This document shows positions 9,995-20,903 of a stretch of DNA of 64,000 nt, piece after piece. Position numbers and translations under genes: made by a program. The stretch covers positions 216,024,506 through 216,088,505 of the forward strand of contig CM055265.1 of NCBI GenBank assembly GCA_029237695.1. Direction: 5' to 3'. Under the pieces are notes generated by a model. The model made no database searches, was not told the DNA's origin, and saw only the letters and a program-made list of their open reading frames with translations. The stretch is from Conchocele bisecta (lineage: Eukaryota > Mollusca > Bivalvia > Lucinida > Thyasiridae). How positions within the stretch are numbered: the stretch's first letter is position 1; every line of letters begins with the position of its first letter.

Positions 9995-11640
9995 TGATCT
10001 GTCATTTTGAAGGGTCTGTCGACTGTCTAAAGTCCCAACATTAACCAATGACAAGTGGCCACCCCACGGTTGGATTAATTCCATAATGCAAAGCAATTTT
10101 CTCAGCGCTGCTATCATAAAAAGCATAAAAGGCATCACTGGAAAATGGTGGACTACCAGCTTAGCTGATCAGCTGATGGACAAACTGAAACACTAAACAG
10201 TACATGTTTGTCAGTTCATGCTCACAATATTGACATGCTTTATACCTCAGGTATTTCTAGTAACTCTTGAACATTGGATGCATGGAATGATCCAAAATCA
10301 CGTTTCGCCATAGCTGTAACGTCCTTTGGTTTAGACAAGCTGTGTCAATCAGCTATCTTACCTCTTCCAGGTGGTGGGAAATTTTCTCTTTCCCGCCATC
10401 TGTCAAAATATACAATGATGAGTTTCGTAATAAATTAATTGTGATTAATGGTATAATTAATCAGTGTATAAATAATATTTATTTCAAATATTGATTAAAC
10501 TTTAATTTTTTAAGACAGTAGATGGTGATACATTCTTATTTACACCAATACTGCTGCCTACTTATCGGTGGCTGGCATGATGTTCAACCCGGAAGTAAAG
10601 ACAGCTGCTGGCGTTAATCAGAAATTTTACTGTTTTATTGATCTGCCGTTTCATATTTGATGACAAAAGCAGAACAACGGATGCATGACTACAAAATATA
10701 TTAGAAAACACTCCTGGAATTTGGTAATTTGCAAAGCTGAAGCTTAGCACTGGAAAAATGTCGGAAATCTCAAGCCCCGAAATTAATATGATAAACCAAT
10801 TTTCGGCTGATACCAATTTTCGGCATAAATTTAGATGTATGGTTCAATGTAGCCTGGTAATGATATGACCAATTACTGTTGTGTATGAAAGGTGCCGTAT
10901 ATATATATAATATTTGAGATCATCAGCAACCCGATACGGTTGACAGGGATTAATCTACCTTTCCTCCAGGGACAAAATTGCAACACTTCTCTATCAAGAT
11001 ATCCTGCATGAACGTCTTTTGAGGTACCTATGCAGCTGCTCGTCTGTGCATTAAGTGTTAAAGGTGTAGATCCTATATGAGGAAAAATGGTGCGGTGACA
11101 AAATTTACACTGCAGAAAGTGATATGTTACATTATTAGTTGTGCAAATGTAAAACTAAAATGACCTGAGAGTCGGGTCTCATATTGACAAGTAAGAACGG
11201 CACACTCTCTATGGCAAATGGTGGGCAATATTTCATACCTCCCATTTGAATGATTCCTAATCCGAGAGCATGACAATATGTGCGGGTAACCCGTTTCATA
11301 TACAGATGTTTTTTTTAATAAATATTCATCTATCTTTTATATTTCGCATGGTTCGATCTGTATTCTTCTAGCAGAGACACATGCTGTATTTATTTTTTTG
11401 TCACAATGACGGTCTATATTCGGTGATGCTGTATTCGTGTTTTCCGGTCTTAAACTTGGCAGCATATCAGAAAAGCATCCATAAGCCAATGAGAAACGGT
11501 TAAGTACATGTATACATATTTGCACCTTGCTCGTTGGACCACATCATATTCAAGGATAGAATCACTGAGAATAGGCTGTTATTTATGACAAAAAAATACA
11601 CAGCCGGTGTCAGCTAGCAGGATACAGAAATATAAAAGAC
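9995..11640. other. No recognised feature
   Basis: AT-rich DNA with stops in all frames. No splice-bounded ORF, RNA gene or clear repeat could be supported. Confidence 0.6.
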
Positions 11641-11659
11641 AGATGAAATAGTAAAATAC

Positions 11660-11870
11660 ACCCGTATAGCTGAGATTATCTAAGCTACCTGGTCCACTGA
11701 AGTTACTTGATTATCAAAAGTGGGAGTATAAAATACGCACAGCAATGTGAAAATACGTATAGATTTTGTTCCCTATTTAATAAGGAAGAAAATAAATAAT
11801 AAAATACACATTGAATTTGAAATCTGGGGTTTAATACAAAACTTTTCTGGACCTCTGAAATCTAGAATCC
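11660..11870. repeat. Dispersed repeat related to 29650-29990
   Basis: The strings CAAAAGTGGGAGTATAAAAT and AAAATACACATTGAATTTGAA recur as reverse complements around 29685-29930. It is probably a low-copy mobile repeat; ends were not defined. Confidence 0.5.
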
Positions 11871-12185
11871 GCCCATTTGAGCTCCAGGGGCCTCCAGCTG
11901 AGACTGTGCTGCACCATATGTCAAATAGTTGTGTTTAATCCATCTGACAGCTTTACGCTGGACCATTTCTAATTTGTTGATTAATGTTTTGTTTAGTGGA
12001 TGGACTCCATACGGCTGACGCACATTCCAACTGGGGCCGTAGTTGCGTGTGTTCTGCAGTTTGTCTATATTCTTTCATGTCAATTTGGAATGTTTCTGTG
12101 TAGGAAGCCTAATATCTTATTTGCATTTTTACATTGGTGACTTACTTCTGTAAGTGATAATGCCAGCTGATGTGCACACCTACAT

Positions 12186-12395
12186 CAAGGATTCCGCTGG
12201 GGAAAATAAAAAAATCGCCACTTCAAAAAAAAGAAAAAAAAAGGAATAACCAATACGATAAAAATAAACAATTGGCGATAAAAAATGACAATTTTATTTA
12301 TTTTTTTTCGATTTAAATTGTAATTTTTTATCGCCAATTGTTTATTTTTATCGCCAATTGCGAAAGTGGCGATCGCCAGCGGAATCCCTGCTACA
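12186..12395. mobile_element. Hairpin MITE with GGGATTCCGCTGG-type ends
   Basis: The ends read AGGATTCCGCTGGGGA and CCAGCGGAATCCCT. The arms contain ATCGCCAATTGTTTATTTTT in inverted orientation around an A/T-rich loop. A half copy lies at about 35275-35355. Inserted in the minus-strand LINE. Confidence 0.85.
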
Positions 12396-12496
12396 TTGTA
12401 TGTATTCTGCATTTTCTGTAGTTTCAAGGATCTATAGCTATGGAGGGGGTATGGGAGGTGGACTGGATGCTTGGATCTGGTTATGTGCAACACCTG

Positions 12497-13168
12497 TAGC
12501 CTATTTCACCAACATTGCAAAGTATACTTACCTAGCAAAGTATACTTTGAGGGAGAAATTTTCAATTTTAGGATAAATTTATTAATTTTTATACGCCCGT
12601 TTGAAAAAAACGGTACGTATTATGTATCCATCTTGTACAGGCGGGCGGGCACAGCTTGTCCACGCAATAACTAGAGAACTACTTGACGGATTGTAACCAA
12701 ATTTGGTATACATATTTATCACTGCAAGCCGAAGAAGCCTATTGATTTTCATCTATTCCGATGACTTATCTCCCCGTGGCGGCCATTTTTAATTTTCGGA
12801 CTCCGTATTCTTGTCCACGCAATATGTCGAGTTCTACTTGACGGATCGTAGCCAAATTTGGTTTACATGTTTATCACGTCAAGATGAGTTATCTCCCCTT
12901 GTTGACTGGCCTTGCCTCGACGGGCGTATATTGTGACCTTCGGCACTCTTGTTATTATACTGAATTTATTACATTATCACAGCCATTTTGGCTGTGTTAA
13001 TGTAATAAATTCAGTATAATAAGTATGCATACTTTTAATTATCAACTATATGCAGTACATGTAGTTAGTTCTATATGAAATAATGCATTTCAGGAAAAAT
13101 AAATGATTGCTCCCTCAAAGTATACTTTGCTAGAAAAGTATACTTTGCAATGTTTGTGAAATAGGCTA
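12497..13168. mobile_element. MITE family 1 copy, itself split by another element
   Basis: Starts TAGCCTATTTCACC and ends GGTGAAATAGGCTA-like. It is interrupted by 12591-12945. Flanked on both sides by the 20-base direct repeat CTGGTTATGTGCAACACCTG, which occurs once in the reconstructed LINE reading frame, so it is a target-site duplication that begins and ends with CTG. Other copies show only 3 bp. Confidence 0.85.
12591..12945. mobile_element. Element with TATACGCCCG...CGGGCGTATA ends
   Basis: Short inverted ends TATACGCCCGTTTG and GACGGGCGTATA flank about 350 bp containing two partly similar internal units (CTTGTCCACGCAATA...). Inserted inside the MITE family 1 copy. A longer relative starts at 55331. 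Confidence 0.75.
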
Positions 13169-13419
13169 CTGGTTATGTGCAACACCTGGCACTTGCTACG
13201 GTTCAATTCCATCTCCCAGGCTGCCTACCAAGATTGCATTTTGTCCTGGTCTGCTTGAAGAGTAGTGCAGTCGGCAGCACTATGAATTGTCAGTTACACA
13301 GCTGTGTCATCAGCAAATAGTCTTACCTGGGCTGTGATGTTTTCTGACAGGTCAGTTATGTATAAGAGGAACAGTGGGGGACCCAGCACAGAACCATAGG
13401 GAACTCCCAATGTTACCTG

Positions 13420-13525
13420 CACTTTTTAGCCTCGAGGTCCACTTTTTTAGACCCCCCTAGATACCTCAAGCCCCTTGGGCCTTCAACGACCCCCCCTTCA
13501 AAAAGGTCTGCCTACAGGCCTGTTT
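13420..13525. mobile_element. Truncated MITE family 'GTAGCCAG', copy 1
   Basis: Contains AGCCTCGAGGTCCACTTTTT and CTCAAGCCCCTTGGGCCTTC and ends near GGCCTG. Fuller copies at 15246-15415 and 27970-28145 have both ends (CAGGCCCGTAGCCAG-like and its reverse complement). Confidence 0.65.
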
Positions 13526-13604
13526 GTTGTTTCAGACATGTAAGCAGGACCCTGTGGCGACACACACGTTCTGTAGTGCAGGCCCTGTGCCGCCACATGT
13601 TGTA

Positions 13605-13990
13605 ATTGTCGCGGTACGTAACTCACTGAGGGAGGAAGTGTGTATTCGTGCCCGGCTAGCTCAGTCGGTTAGAGCGATGGTATGGTGGTAACCAGAGGGT
13701 TCCCGGTTAGAGCCCGGGCCGGAGCACATTTTTCTCACCCTGTGACATTTGGCGCCGATAACGAGGGACCGTGACTGATATATATACTACCCAAAATGTA
13801 CCAAATATATGGATTTCGGGGACGAATTCCAATTTGGCGGGGAAGTATGTCGCGGTACGTAACTCACTGAGGGGAGGAAGTGTGTATTCGTTGCCCTGGC
13901 TAGCTCAGTCGTTAGAAGCGATGGTACGGGAAACCAGAGGTCCCGGGTTCGAGCCCCGGACCAGAGCACATTTTTCTCACCCTGTGACAT
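13605..13990 (+). repeat. Tandemly duplicated tRNA-derived SINE
   Basis: Two copies about 240 bases apart, each beginning GTCGCGGTACGTAACTCACT and containing a tRNA-like head with an A box (TAGCTCAGTCGGTTAGAGC in the first) and a B box (GGTTCGAGCCCC in the second). In the second copy the flanks GCCCTGG and CCAGAGC can form an acceptor-like stem. The anticodon loop lacks the usual U33, so this is a SINE rather than a working tRNA gene. Confidence 0.75.
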
Positions 13991-14454
13991 AATTTTCTCA
14001 GTTGATGTGGCGACACACATGTTCTGTAGTGTCTATACGTGATGACCCATGCGTGATCAGTACCTCATTGTTCTTTCAGACATGTAAGTGGGCAGTGTGC
14101 CATCACATGTGGTGATGTTCGGAGCTGATGTGGCGACGCACGCATTCTGGCCCCTTGAAGGAGCACACGGGGAGGAGGGCCACTGAGGGACAACATGGAC
14201 TACCTATTCCCAACATTCAGTTACGAGAAACCATGGACCAGGTATGTAGGCCTCAACTCAAATTCTTTTCTAGTGATACAGTACTCCCACCCAATCCCCA
14301 CTGGTGTACTCTCACCGATTGAACAAGTTGATTCCGTACATGGACTACCTGTTTTTCGACATTCCATTACAAGAAACCATGGACCAGGTATTCGTCCTTA
14401 AATCGCATTGTTTTCTATTGATACATCGTTCCCACCCATTCCCACTGGTGTATA

Positions 14455-15130
14455 CTTATTATACCCTCGGCATACGAATTATGTCGAGGGGTATATAGTT
14501 TTCGTCATTCCGTCTGTCCGTTTGTACATCCCATTTGCGTTAAAGTTTTTGGGTACCCATAATCTCTGGTACAGTAAGTCGGATTGACCTCAAACTTCAT
14601 ATACTTCCTTATCATCATCCATATTTTCATTCCATACCTCACCCATTCTACCTTCATGTCCAAAGTCATGGTAAAATTACTTTGAAATTTGCTTAAAAGT
14701 TTTTTTGTAAAATCTGCATTAAAGTTTTTCAGTATCAAATATCTCCACTAAGTATTTGGGTACTTATTATCTCTGGTACAGTAAGTTGAATTGACTTGCA
14801 TGTCATGTACCTCTTTATCATCATCATCCATATTTTCATTCTATAGCCCACCCATTCGGAGCCCAAGTTCAAGGTCAAATTTTGTTTTTTGTAAAATGTG
14901 TGTTAAAGTTTTTCAGTATTAGACATCTCCACAACCCCAAGTCTGATCGACTTGAAACTTAATATACCTCTTCATCATCCATATTTTCATTCTATATCCC
15001 ACCCATGCAACCCTCATGTCCAAGTTCAAGGTCAATTACTTTGTAAAATTTGTGTTAAACTTTTTTTGTAAATCTTCGTTAAAGTTTTTCAAAACCCAAT
15101 ATCTTCACAACCCTATCATTCTATAGGCCA
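14455..15130. repeat. Dispersed repeat with tandem internal units (GTTAAAGTTTTT...)
   Basis: Three or more degenerate units carry GCGTTAAAGTTTTT, AATCTCTGGTACAGTAAGTC and CATCATCCATATTTTCATTC. It starts near a TATACCCTCGGCATACG...CCGAGGGTATA-like hairpin. The interior is related to the elements at 32187-33126 and 55768-56072. Confidence 0.7.
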
Positions 15131-15245
15131 CACATGCGTTCCCCATGCCAAATGACTTAGAAAATATTTGTTGGTCGGATAAGGTGTCGGCTGGGGGTAT
15201 CCATGAGCCCCTGCTCACTCGCTCTAGTCTGTATACATGTATGTG

Positions 15246-15415
15246 GCCAGGCCCGTAGCCAGGGGGGTCGGAGCGGTCAGACGACACCCCCGCCCAGCCT
15301 CGAGGTCCACTTTTTTAGCCTCGAGGTCCACTTTTTTAGATCCCCTAGATACCTCAGGCCCCTTGGGCCTTCGAAACGACCCCCCCCTTCAAACAGGTCT
15401 GGCTACGGGCCTGTG
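15246..15415. mobile_element. MITE family 'GTAGCCAG', copy 2
   Basis: Ends CAGGCCCGTAGCCAGGGG and TCTGGCTACGGGCCTG are inverted repeats. The unit AGCCTCGAGGTCCACTTTTT is tandemly doubled inside this copy. Confidence 0.85.
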
Positions 15416-15892
15416 GCTATGAGTGGAGAAATGGGGCTTATCATGTTATGGGTTTTTCGACCAGCGTATATACAGATAAGTCTGTGCATCTGCACAGTCT
15501 GATCAGGATCTGGGGGCCGTTTCACTAAACTTTGTACAATTAAAATGTTCGTAAGTGCAAAATTATGATAGTCTGTAAATTTCACATTAACAATATTTAC
15601 TTGTAAATAATTATTGGATTTATATTTATTGAGCATAGGCTGCATATGCAGCCTATGCTCAATAACTGTAAATCCATAAATTGAAATTTACAGACGATCT
15701 TAAATTTGAACTTACAAACATTTTAGTCGTTTATTGAAACGGGCCCCTGCACTGTTAGCCATTCCATCAATGAAACATCCGTCATGCTTCTAACAAGCAA
15801 TAACAATTGTTACAGGAGTGCGCTATTTGATCAGGATCTACACACAAACCCCATAAGCCCCATTCCGCCAGTCACAGCCACATATGATCTAC
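15412..15892. mobile_element. MITE family 3 (TGTGGCTGTGACTGGAG), split copy
   Basis: The family has inverted ends TGTGGCTGTGACTGGAGAAA / CCAGTCACAGCCACA and an inner GATCAGGATCTGCACTG hairpin. This copy is interrupted by a family 2 MITE (15514-15748), showing the order of insertion. Confidence 0.8.
15514..15748. mobile_element. MITE family 2 (GGGCCCGTTTCACTAAAC), copy 1
   Basis: Inverted ends GGCCGTTTCACTAAACTTTG and its complement near GAAACGGGCCCC. The central palindrome GAGCATAGGCTGCATATGCA continues into CAGCCTATGCTC. No coding capacity. Confidence 0.9.
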
Positions 15893-16342
15893 ATGCTCTT
15901 GATCCATATACAGTGAACTACATGTACGGTACATAATCCCTGCATTCACTAGTCAAAACCAATGATCCATGAAGAGACATAAAACTCCAGTCAATCAATC
16001 AGTATTCTATTGTGACTGGGATTTTATCTCTATACGGGATACCCTGGGAGGCCCCATGATGTCCAATTTAGAAAGGCTACACTGTAATAGCACTATACGG
16101 CATGTGTGCCTGACTTTTCGATTAATTATAGTAAACATACTATGTGTTCCTAGAGTCCACTGTAAAGTTTTCACTGAATGTCATGTAACTGCTTGTCATG
16201 CAAGAACAATTTGTTTACATTTACATGTACTTGCCAGTTTATGAGAAGGTACACGTTTCTTAAGGATTCGTGTCGTAGCTGTGATAGTTACCAGGATTTA
16301 CACCTGTGATCCAGTGTAGTAAGTGTGCCTGGCACTGGATCA

Positions 16343-16588
16343 GGGGCCCGTTTCACTAAACTTTGTACGACTAAAATGTTTGTAATTGCAAATTTAGGAT
16401 CGTCTGGAAATTTCAATTGATGGATTTACATTTATTGAGCATAGGCTGCATATGCAGCCTATGCTCAATAAATGTAAATCCAATAATTGTTTACCAGAAA
16501 ACGTTGTTAGTGTGAAATTTACAGAAAATCATTCTATTGCATTTACGAACATTTTAGTCGTACAAAGTTTAGTGAAACGGGTCCCAGA
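16343..16588. mobile_element. MITE family 2, copy 2
   Basis: Nearly full length, from GGGGCCCGTTTCACTAAAC to GTTTAGTGAAACGGGTCCC, with the same ATAGGCTGCATATGCAGCCT core. It ends about 160 bp upstream of the first recognised SMCR8 codon. Confidence 0.9.
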
Positions 16589-16749
16589 ACACTGTTGTTC
16601 AGTGCTGAAAGTTGTATTGTGTAATCTTAGTGCTGAGTGTTCAGTGATCCACCGGTCTGTAAGTGACCAAGTTGTTGAATGGATGTCAAACCCAACTACA
16701 CAATCAATGGAACTGTTTCAGACTGCCTGGGGAACAGAGCAACTCGGCG

Positions 16750-16806
16750 ATGGGAGATTTCATCCTCATTGCCGAGTTTTCCGAGCAGGAGGGGCCCAGA
16801 CCTGTG
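16750..16806 (+). CDS. SMCR8: SMCR8 exon 1 (first recognised)
   Basis: Encodes MGDFILIAEFSEQEGPRPV, matching the vertebrate DFILISEFSEQ segment; donor GTAAGC at 16807, phase 0. An acceptor-like CTGTTTCAG ends at 16721 with the frame open from there, so an upstream exon carrying a longer N-terminus is possible; vertebrate SMCR8 has about 55 residues before this point. Confidence 0.85.
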
Positions 16807-17278
16807 GTAAGCTGATATATTCACGATGGCTTCCTCATGATGTGTAAAGTTAATTTCTATTTTTTATTCGACCACCGGTCATGGATTATCTACCCCTTTT
16901 GGACTTAGAATTTCACAATAGTGCCTTGTAGCTGATCAAACTTTTAAACTGTAATAGCTGGATGCTGGGAACTTGGTATGTAGCTTCTTTTTTGGTGTGT
17001 TGATGTGCAAAGTTAATTGAGATTTTTTATCCGGGCCATGGATTATCTCCACCCTTTTGGACTGAGCTTTGCAACTTTGCCTCAAAGTGGTATGTTGGGC
17101 ATCCATGTTCTATGAACACATTTTCTTGTTAATTTTGCATTGAAGTGGTTTGTTGTTCCGACAATGGCTGTGGGTATCAGTGAGCCCTACTCACTAGCTC
17201 TAGTAGTTTAATGAATAGTCCACAATCAACAGGAACAGACCCAGGCCCGTGCAAGTCGGAGCTCGGAGCGGTCGGACG

Positions 17279-17359
<81 letters not shown>

Positions 17360-20300
17360 ACCCCCCCCCCCCCCGCCCAGCCTCGAGGTCCACATTTTTT
17401 AGACCCCCTAGATACCTCAGGCTCCTTGGGCCTTCAAACGACCCCCCCCCCCTTCAAACAAGTCTGGCTACGGGCCTGAGACCATATTATATATTAGGGG
17501 TGAAAGGGTCACATACCATTGAATCAACAATAACTTACACAGATAACCATTCCGAAAGATGGCGGCCAGACGTTTGACCAGAACGACTTCTGTGTGAAGA
17601 TCCTGGCTGTCGACCACCAGTCGTCCAGCATTGAGTAAGTTGACAATATTGATTGTAACACTGACATAGGGAGGGTGGGGGTCTCCCGGGACTCCCACAT
17701 CTAAACTACAGTGGGGTCAGCGTGTAAGTGCACACACGAACGAACACGACAGGTTGGTTCCAACTTGTCGTGTTCGTTCGTGTGTGCACTTACACACTGA
17801 TCCCACTGTACCAGTCACCAACAACATAGTGATGGAATGGCGAACAGTGTAGATCCTGATCAGACTGTGCAGATGCACAGGCTGATCTGGATCTTCACTG
17901 GTCACAAAACCCATAAGCCCTATTTCTCCAGTCACAGCCACACATAAACTATATTATTGATTACTTTTATGTGAAAAATGTACATACAGTCTACACTCGT
18001 TTACTCAAAAGTAGAGGGGACTGAGGAAAATACTTAATGAGTTAATGACACTTTCAGTTAACAAAAGTTATTGTATAGGAAAACATGTACTTGGGACTAT
18101 GAACTTGTCATTTATGAATTTAACGTTAAGTTATTGGTAGTTTGACTTAAGAGAGTTTGAGGTAAACGAGTGTTGACTGTATTTACTAAATTTCTGTACC
18201 ATTAAGCCTAGTCTCTGCCAGCATGAATGTAACTGTCTGATGAACTTGCAATCTATTAATTAAGTGCCATATACTTAGTGTTATGTAACTGGGATCAAGT
18301 GGCAATGAGATCAAGTGGCCAGAGTCCAAATTGCAGTATATACATCAGTTACTGTGATGGTTGTGACCCTGACATCATAATTGGACATAGACAGCAATAC
18401 ATTCTGGAACACCAAATGCATCAGCAGAATGGACATGTGGGCCAAATGTAAATGCTTTGATTTAACGACGGCACTGGTTCGATGACCTTGCATGTCGGGA
18501 CCGACTATTTAAGTGCCCATCCGATAGGACTAGGCTATCACGAAGATGTCTTGCCCAAGGACACGCCGAATCGACCAGTGTCGGGATTGGAACTCAGGAC
18601 CTTTCGATCCGTAGTCCGATGCTCTACCACTGAGCTATCATAGCTGACTACATGTGGGCCACAGCCATCTCGTATTTTATAGCCCACACATGTGACCCCT
18701 GTGCCAAAGGTCAGCTGTTTTACATGTTGGTGCAGATGGCGGCCTCCGATATCTGTGAACCTAGCTCACTTGCTAATATGTTCCTAAGAGTGTGTCCAAA
18801 TTACTACTGGGGTCCGTTTCACTAAACTTGGTACGACTAAAATTATAATAGTCTGTAAATTTCACATTAACAACGTTTTCTTGTAAACAATTACTGGATT
18901 TACATTTATTGAGCTATGCTCAATAAATGTAAATCCATCAATTGAAATTTCCAGACTATCCTGAATTTGCGCTTACAAACATTTTAGTGGTACAAAGTTT
19001 AGTGAAACGGCCCCGCAGCTGTTTTACATGTTGGTCTGGTCCTAGATTTCTACAATTTCTGTTCATGATAATATTTGGTTTGTATTCTATTGCAAACACA
19101 TTGTTTCATTTTTAACCCTTATACCGCTATCTTAATTTTTTGTCGTCTGCTGTTTAATTTCTATTTTCCATTTTCATCATCAAAAACATGCTTTGACAGC
19201 ACTTTAGAATCATTTCCATTGAAAATGATTCTGAAGTGCTGTCAAACCATGTTTTTATTGAGAGATAAGGCAAGATATAACAGCAAAAGCAGACGACAAT
19301 TGTTGTGTGTAGCGATCTATGGGTTAATAACTTTGGCCAATTTATGCTACATTTTGATCCATGTGCGCAAATTTTCAGAATATTTTGGTAAATATTTTTA
19401 TTATTTCTGCACAATGAAAGGTTTTGTTGTAAACTCATATTGAACCATGTGGGATTTTCTATACGCTCAATATATGCTGGCACTTTGACATCTTCAGACT
19501 TTTGGCTTGAAATGTGGCTGTAACTGGAGAAATGGGGCTTATGGGTTTTTGCAACCAGTGTAGATCCAGATCAGCCTGTGCCTCAGCACAGTCTGATCAG
19601 GATCTGCACTGCTCGCCACTTCATCAATGAAATGACCGTAATGCTTCTAACAATCAATATAGATCACTTCCAGGCTACAGGAGTGTGCTATTTCATCAGG
19701 CACTACACTGGTCACAAATCCCATCAGCCCCATTTCTTCAGTCACAGCCGCAAGTCATTTAAACCAGCAAAGCATTAAAGCAAAATCGCTTGACCTTTGG
19801 TACATGGGCTGCATGCATGGGATATAGAATATCAGATGGACTTAGAGCATTCCCACTGAGACATGTGATATACCCAGGGTGTATTGGTGGTCCCGGGGGG
19901 TATATATGTGGCTGAGATATAGCGTACCTGTACTTAAAACATACAGCCATATTTAATACCTAAACATTTAATTATCTGGTCTTGTGTTATGCCACCAATC
20001 TTTGGCTTTCTGGTACGTGTGAGTTGAATCCGCTTATAACATATTTAATATTATAATCCAGTGGCACAGTCAGGGTACCTAGAAGTTTTCTCCTAAAATC
20101 ATTTCTTTGCATTTTTGATTAGTCCATGTCATGTAGTAACAGAATCCACCGGGTGTGGACTTCAACCTGGCTTGGCTTTTTCAAAATCCAAGATGGCCGC
20201 CAAGATGGCCGCCAAGATGGCCGCCAAAATGCTAGAAATGGCATAAGTTCTGAACTAATTGACTTAGGAAGGTGATCCTGGTGTCTAAACATAGGTTTTC

Positions 20301-20811
20301 AGGGACAGAGATTCTGTTTCTGATGTGAAATGTATGTTTCGAGTTAGTCCTGTATATACAAATCCAAGATGGCCGCCAAGATGGCCGCCAAAATGCTACT
20401 AATGGCATAACTTCTAAACAAATTGACGTAGGAAGGTGATATTGGTGTCTAGACATAGGTTTTCGGGGTCAGGGATTCTGTTTCTGATGTGAAATGTATG
20501 TTTAGAGTTAGTCATGTATAGAAAAATCCCAGATGGCCGCCAAAATGCATATAAAAATCCAAGATGGCCACCAAGATGGCCGCCAAAATGCAAAAACAAA
20601 TTGACTAAGGAAGGTAAGCTTGGGGTCTAAACATAGGATTGCATGGTCAAATATTCTGTTTCTGATGTCAAATATGTGTTTCGACTTAGTCCTATGTATA
20701 AAAACCCAAGATGGCCGCTAAGATCACAGCCAAAATGTTAAAATGACACAACTTATGAACAAATTGACTTAGGAATGTGATCTTTGGTTCTAGATATCGG
20801 GGTTTTTTGGT

Positions 20812-20903
<92 letters not shown>

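Larger units (their letters stand above)
11870..13440 (-). pseudogene. LINE (Jockey/CR1-like) reverse transcriptase fragment, split by nested MITEs
   Basis: On the minus strand, 13440 to 13170 gives [20 protein letters not shown] and then RLFADDTAV, the reverse transcriptase catalytic block (FADD). Reading resumes after 12497-13171 (SKHPVHLPYPLHSY) and again after the hairpin at 12186-12395, ending near RPQLECASAVWSP and VQRKAVRWIKH. Stops and frameshifts show it is dead. The clean continuation of the protein across both inserts proves they are later insertions. Confidence 0.85.

Noticed and set aside
13649..13990. tRNA genes
   Set aside because: A and B boxes are present but the anticodon loops are aberrant and the units continue into SINE bodies.
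16452..16847. 131-aa plus-strand ORF
   Set aside because: Begins in a MITE and runs through exon 1 in a different frame from SMCR8.
17177..17479. Poly-Gly / poly-Pro proteins
   Set aside because: Homopolymer tract inside a MITE.
18560..18650. tRNA gene on the minus strand
   Set aside because: Degenerate cloverleaf with a SINE tail.
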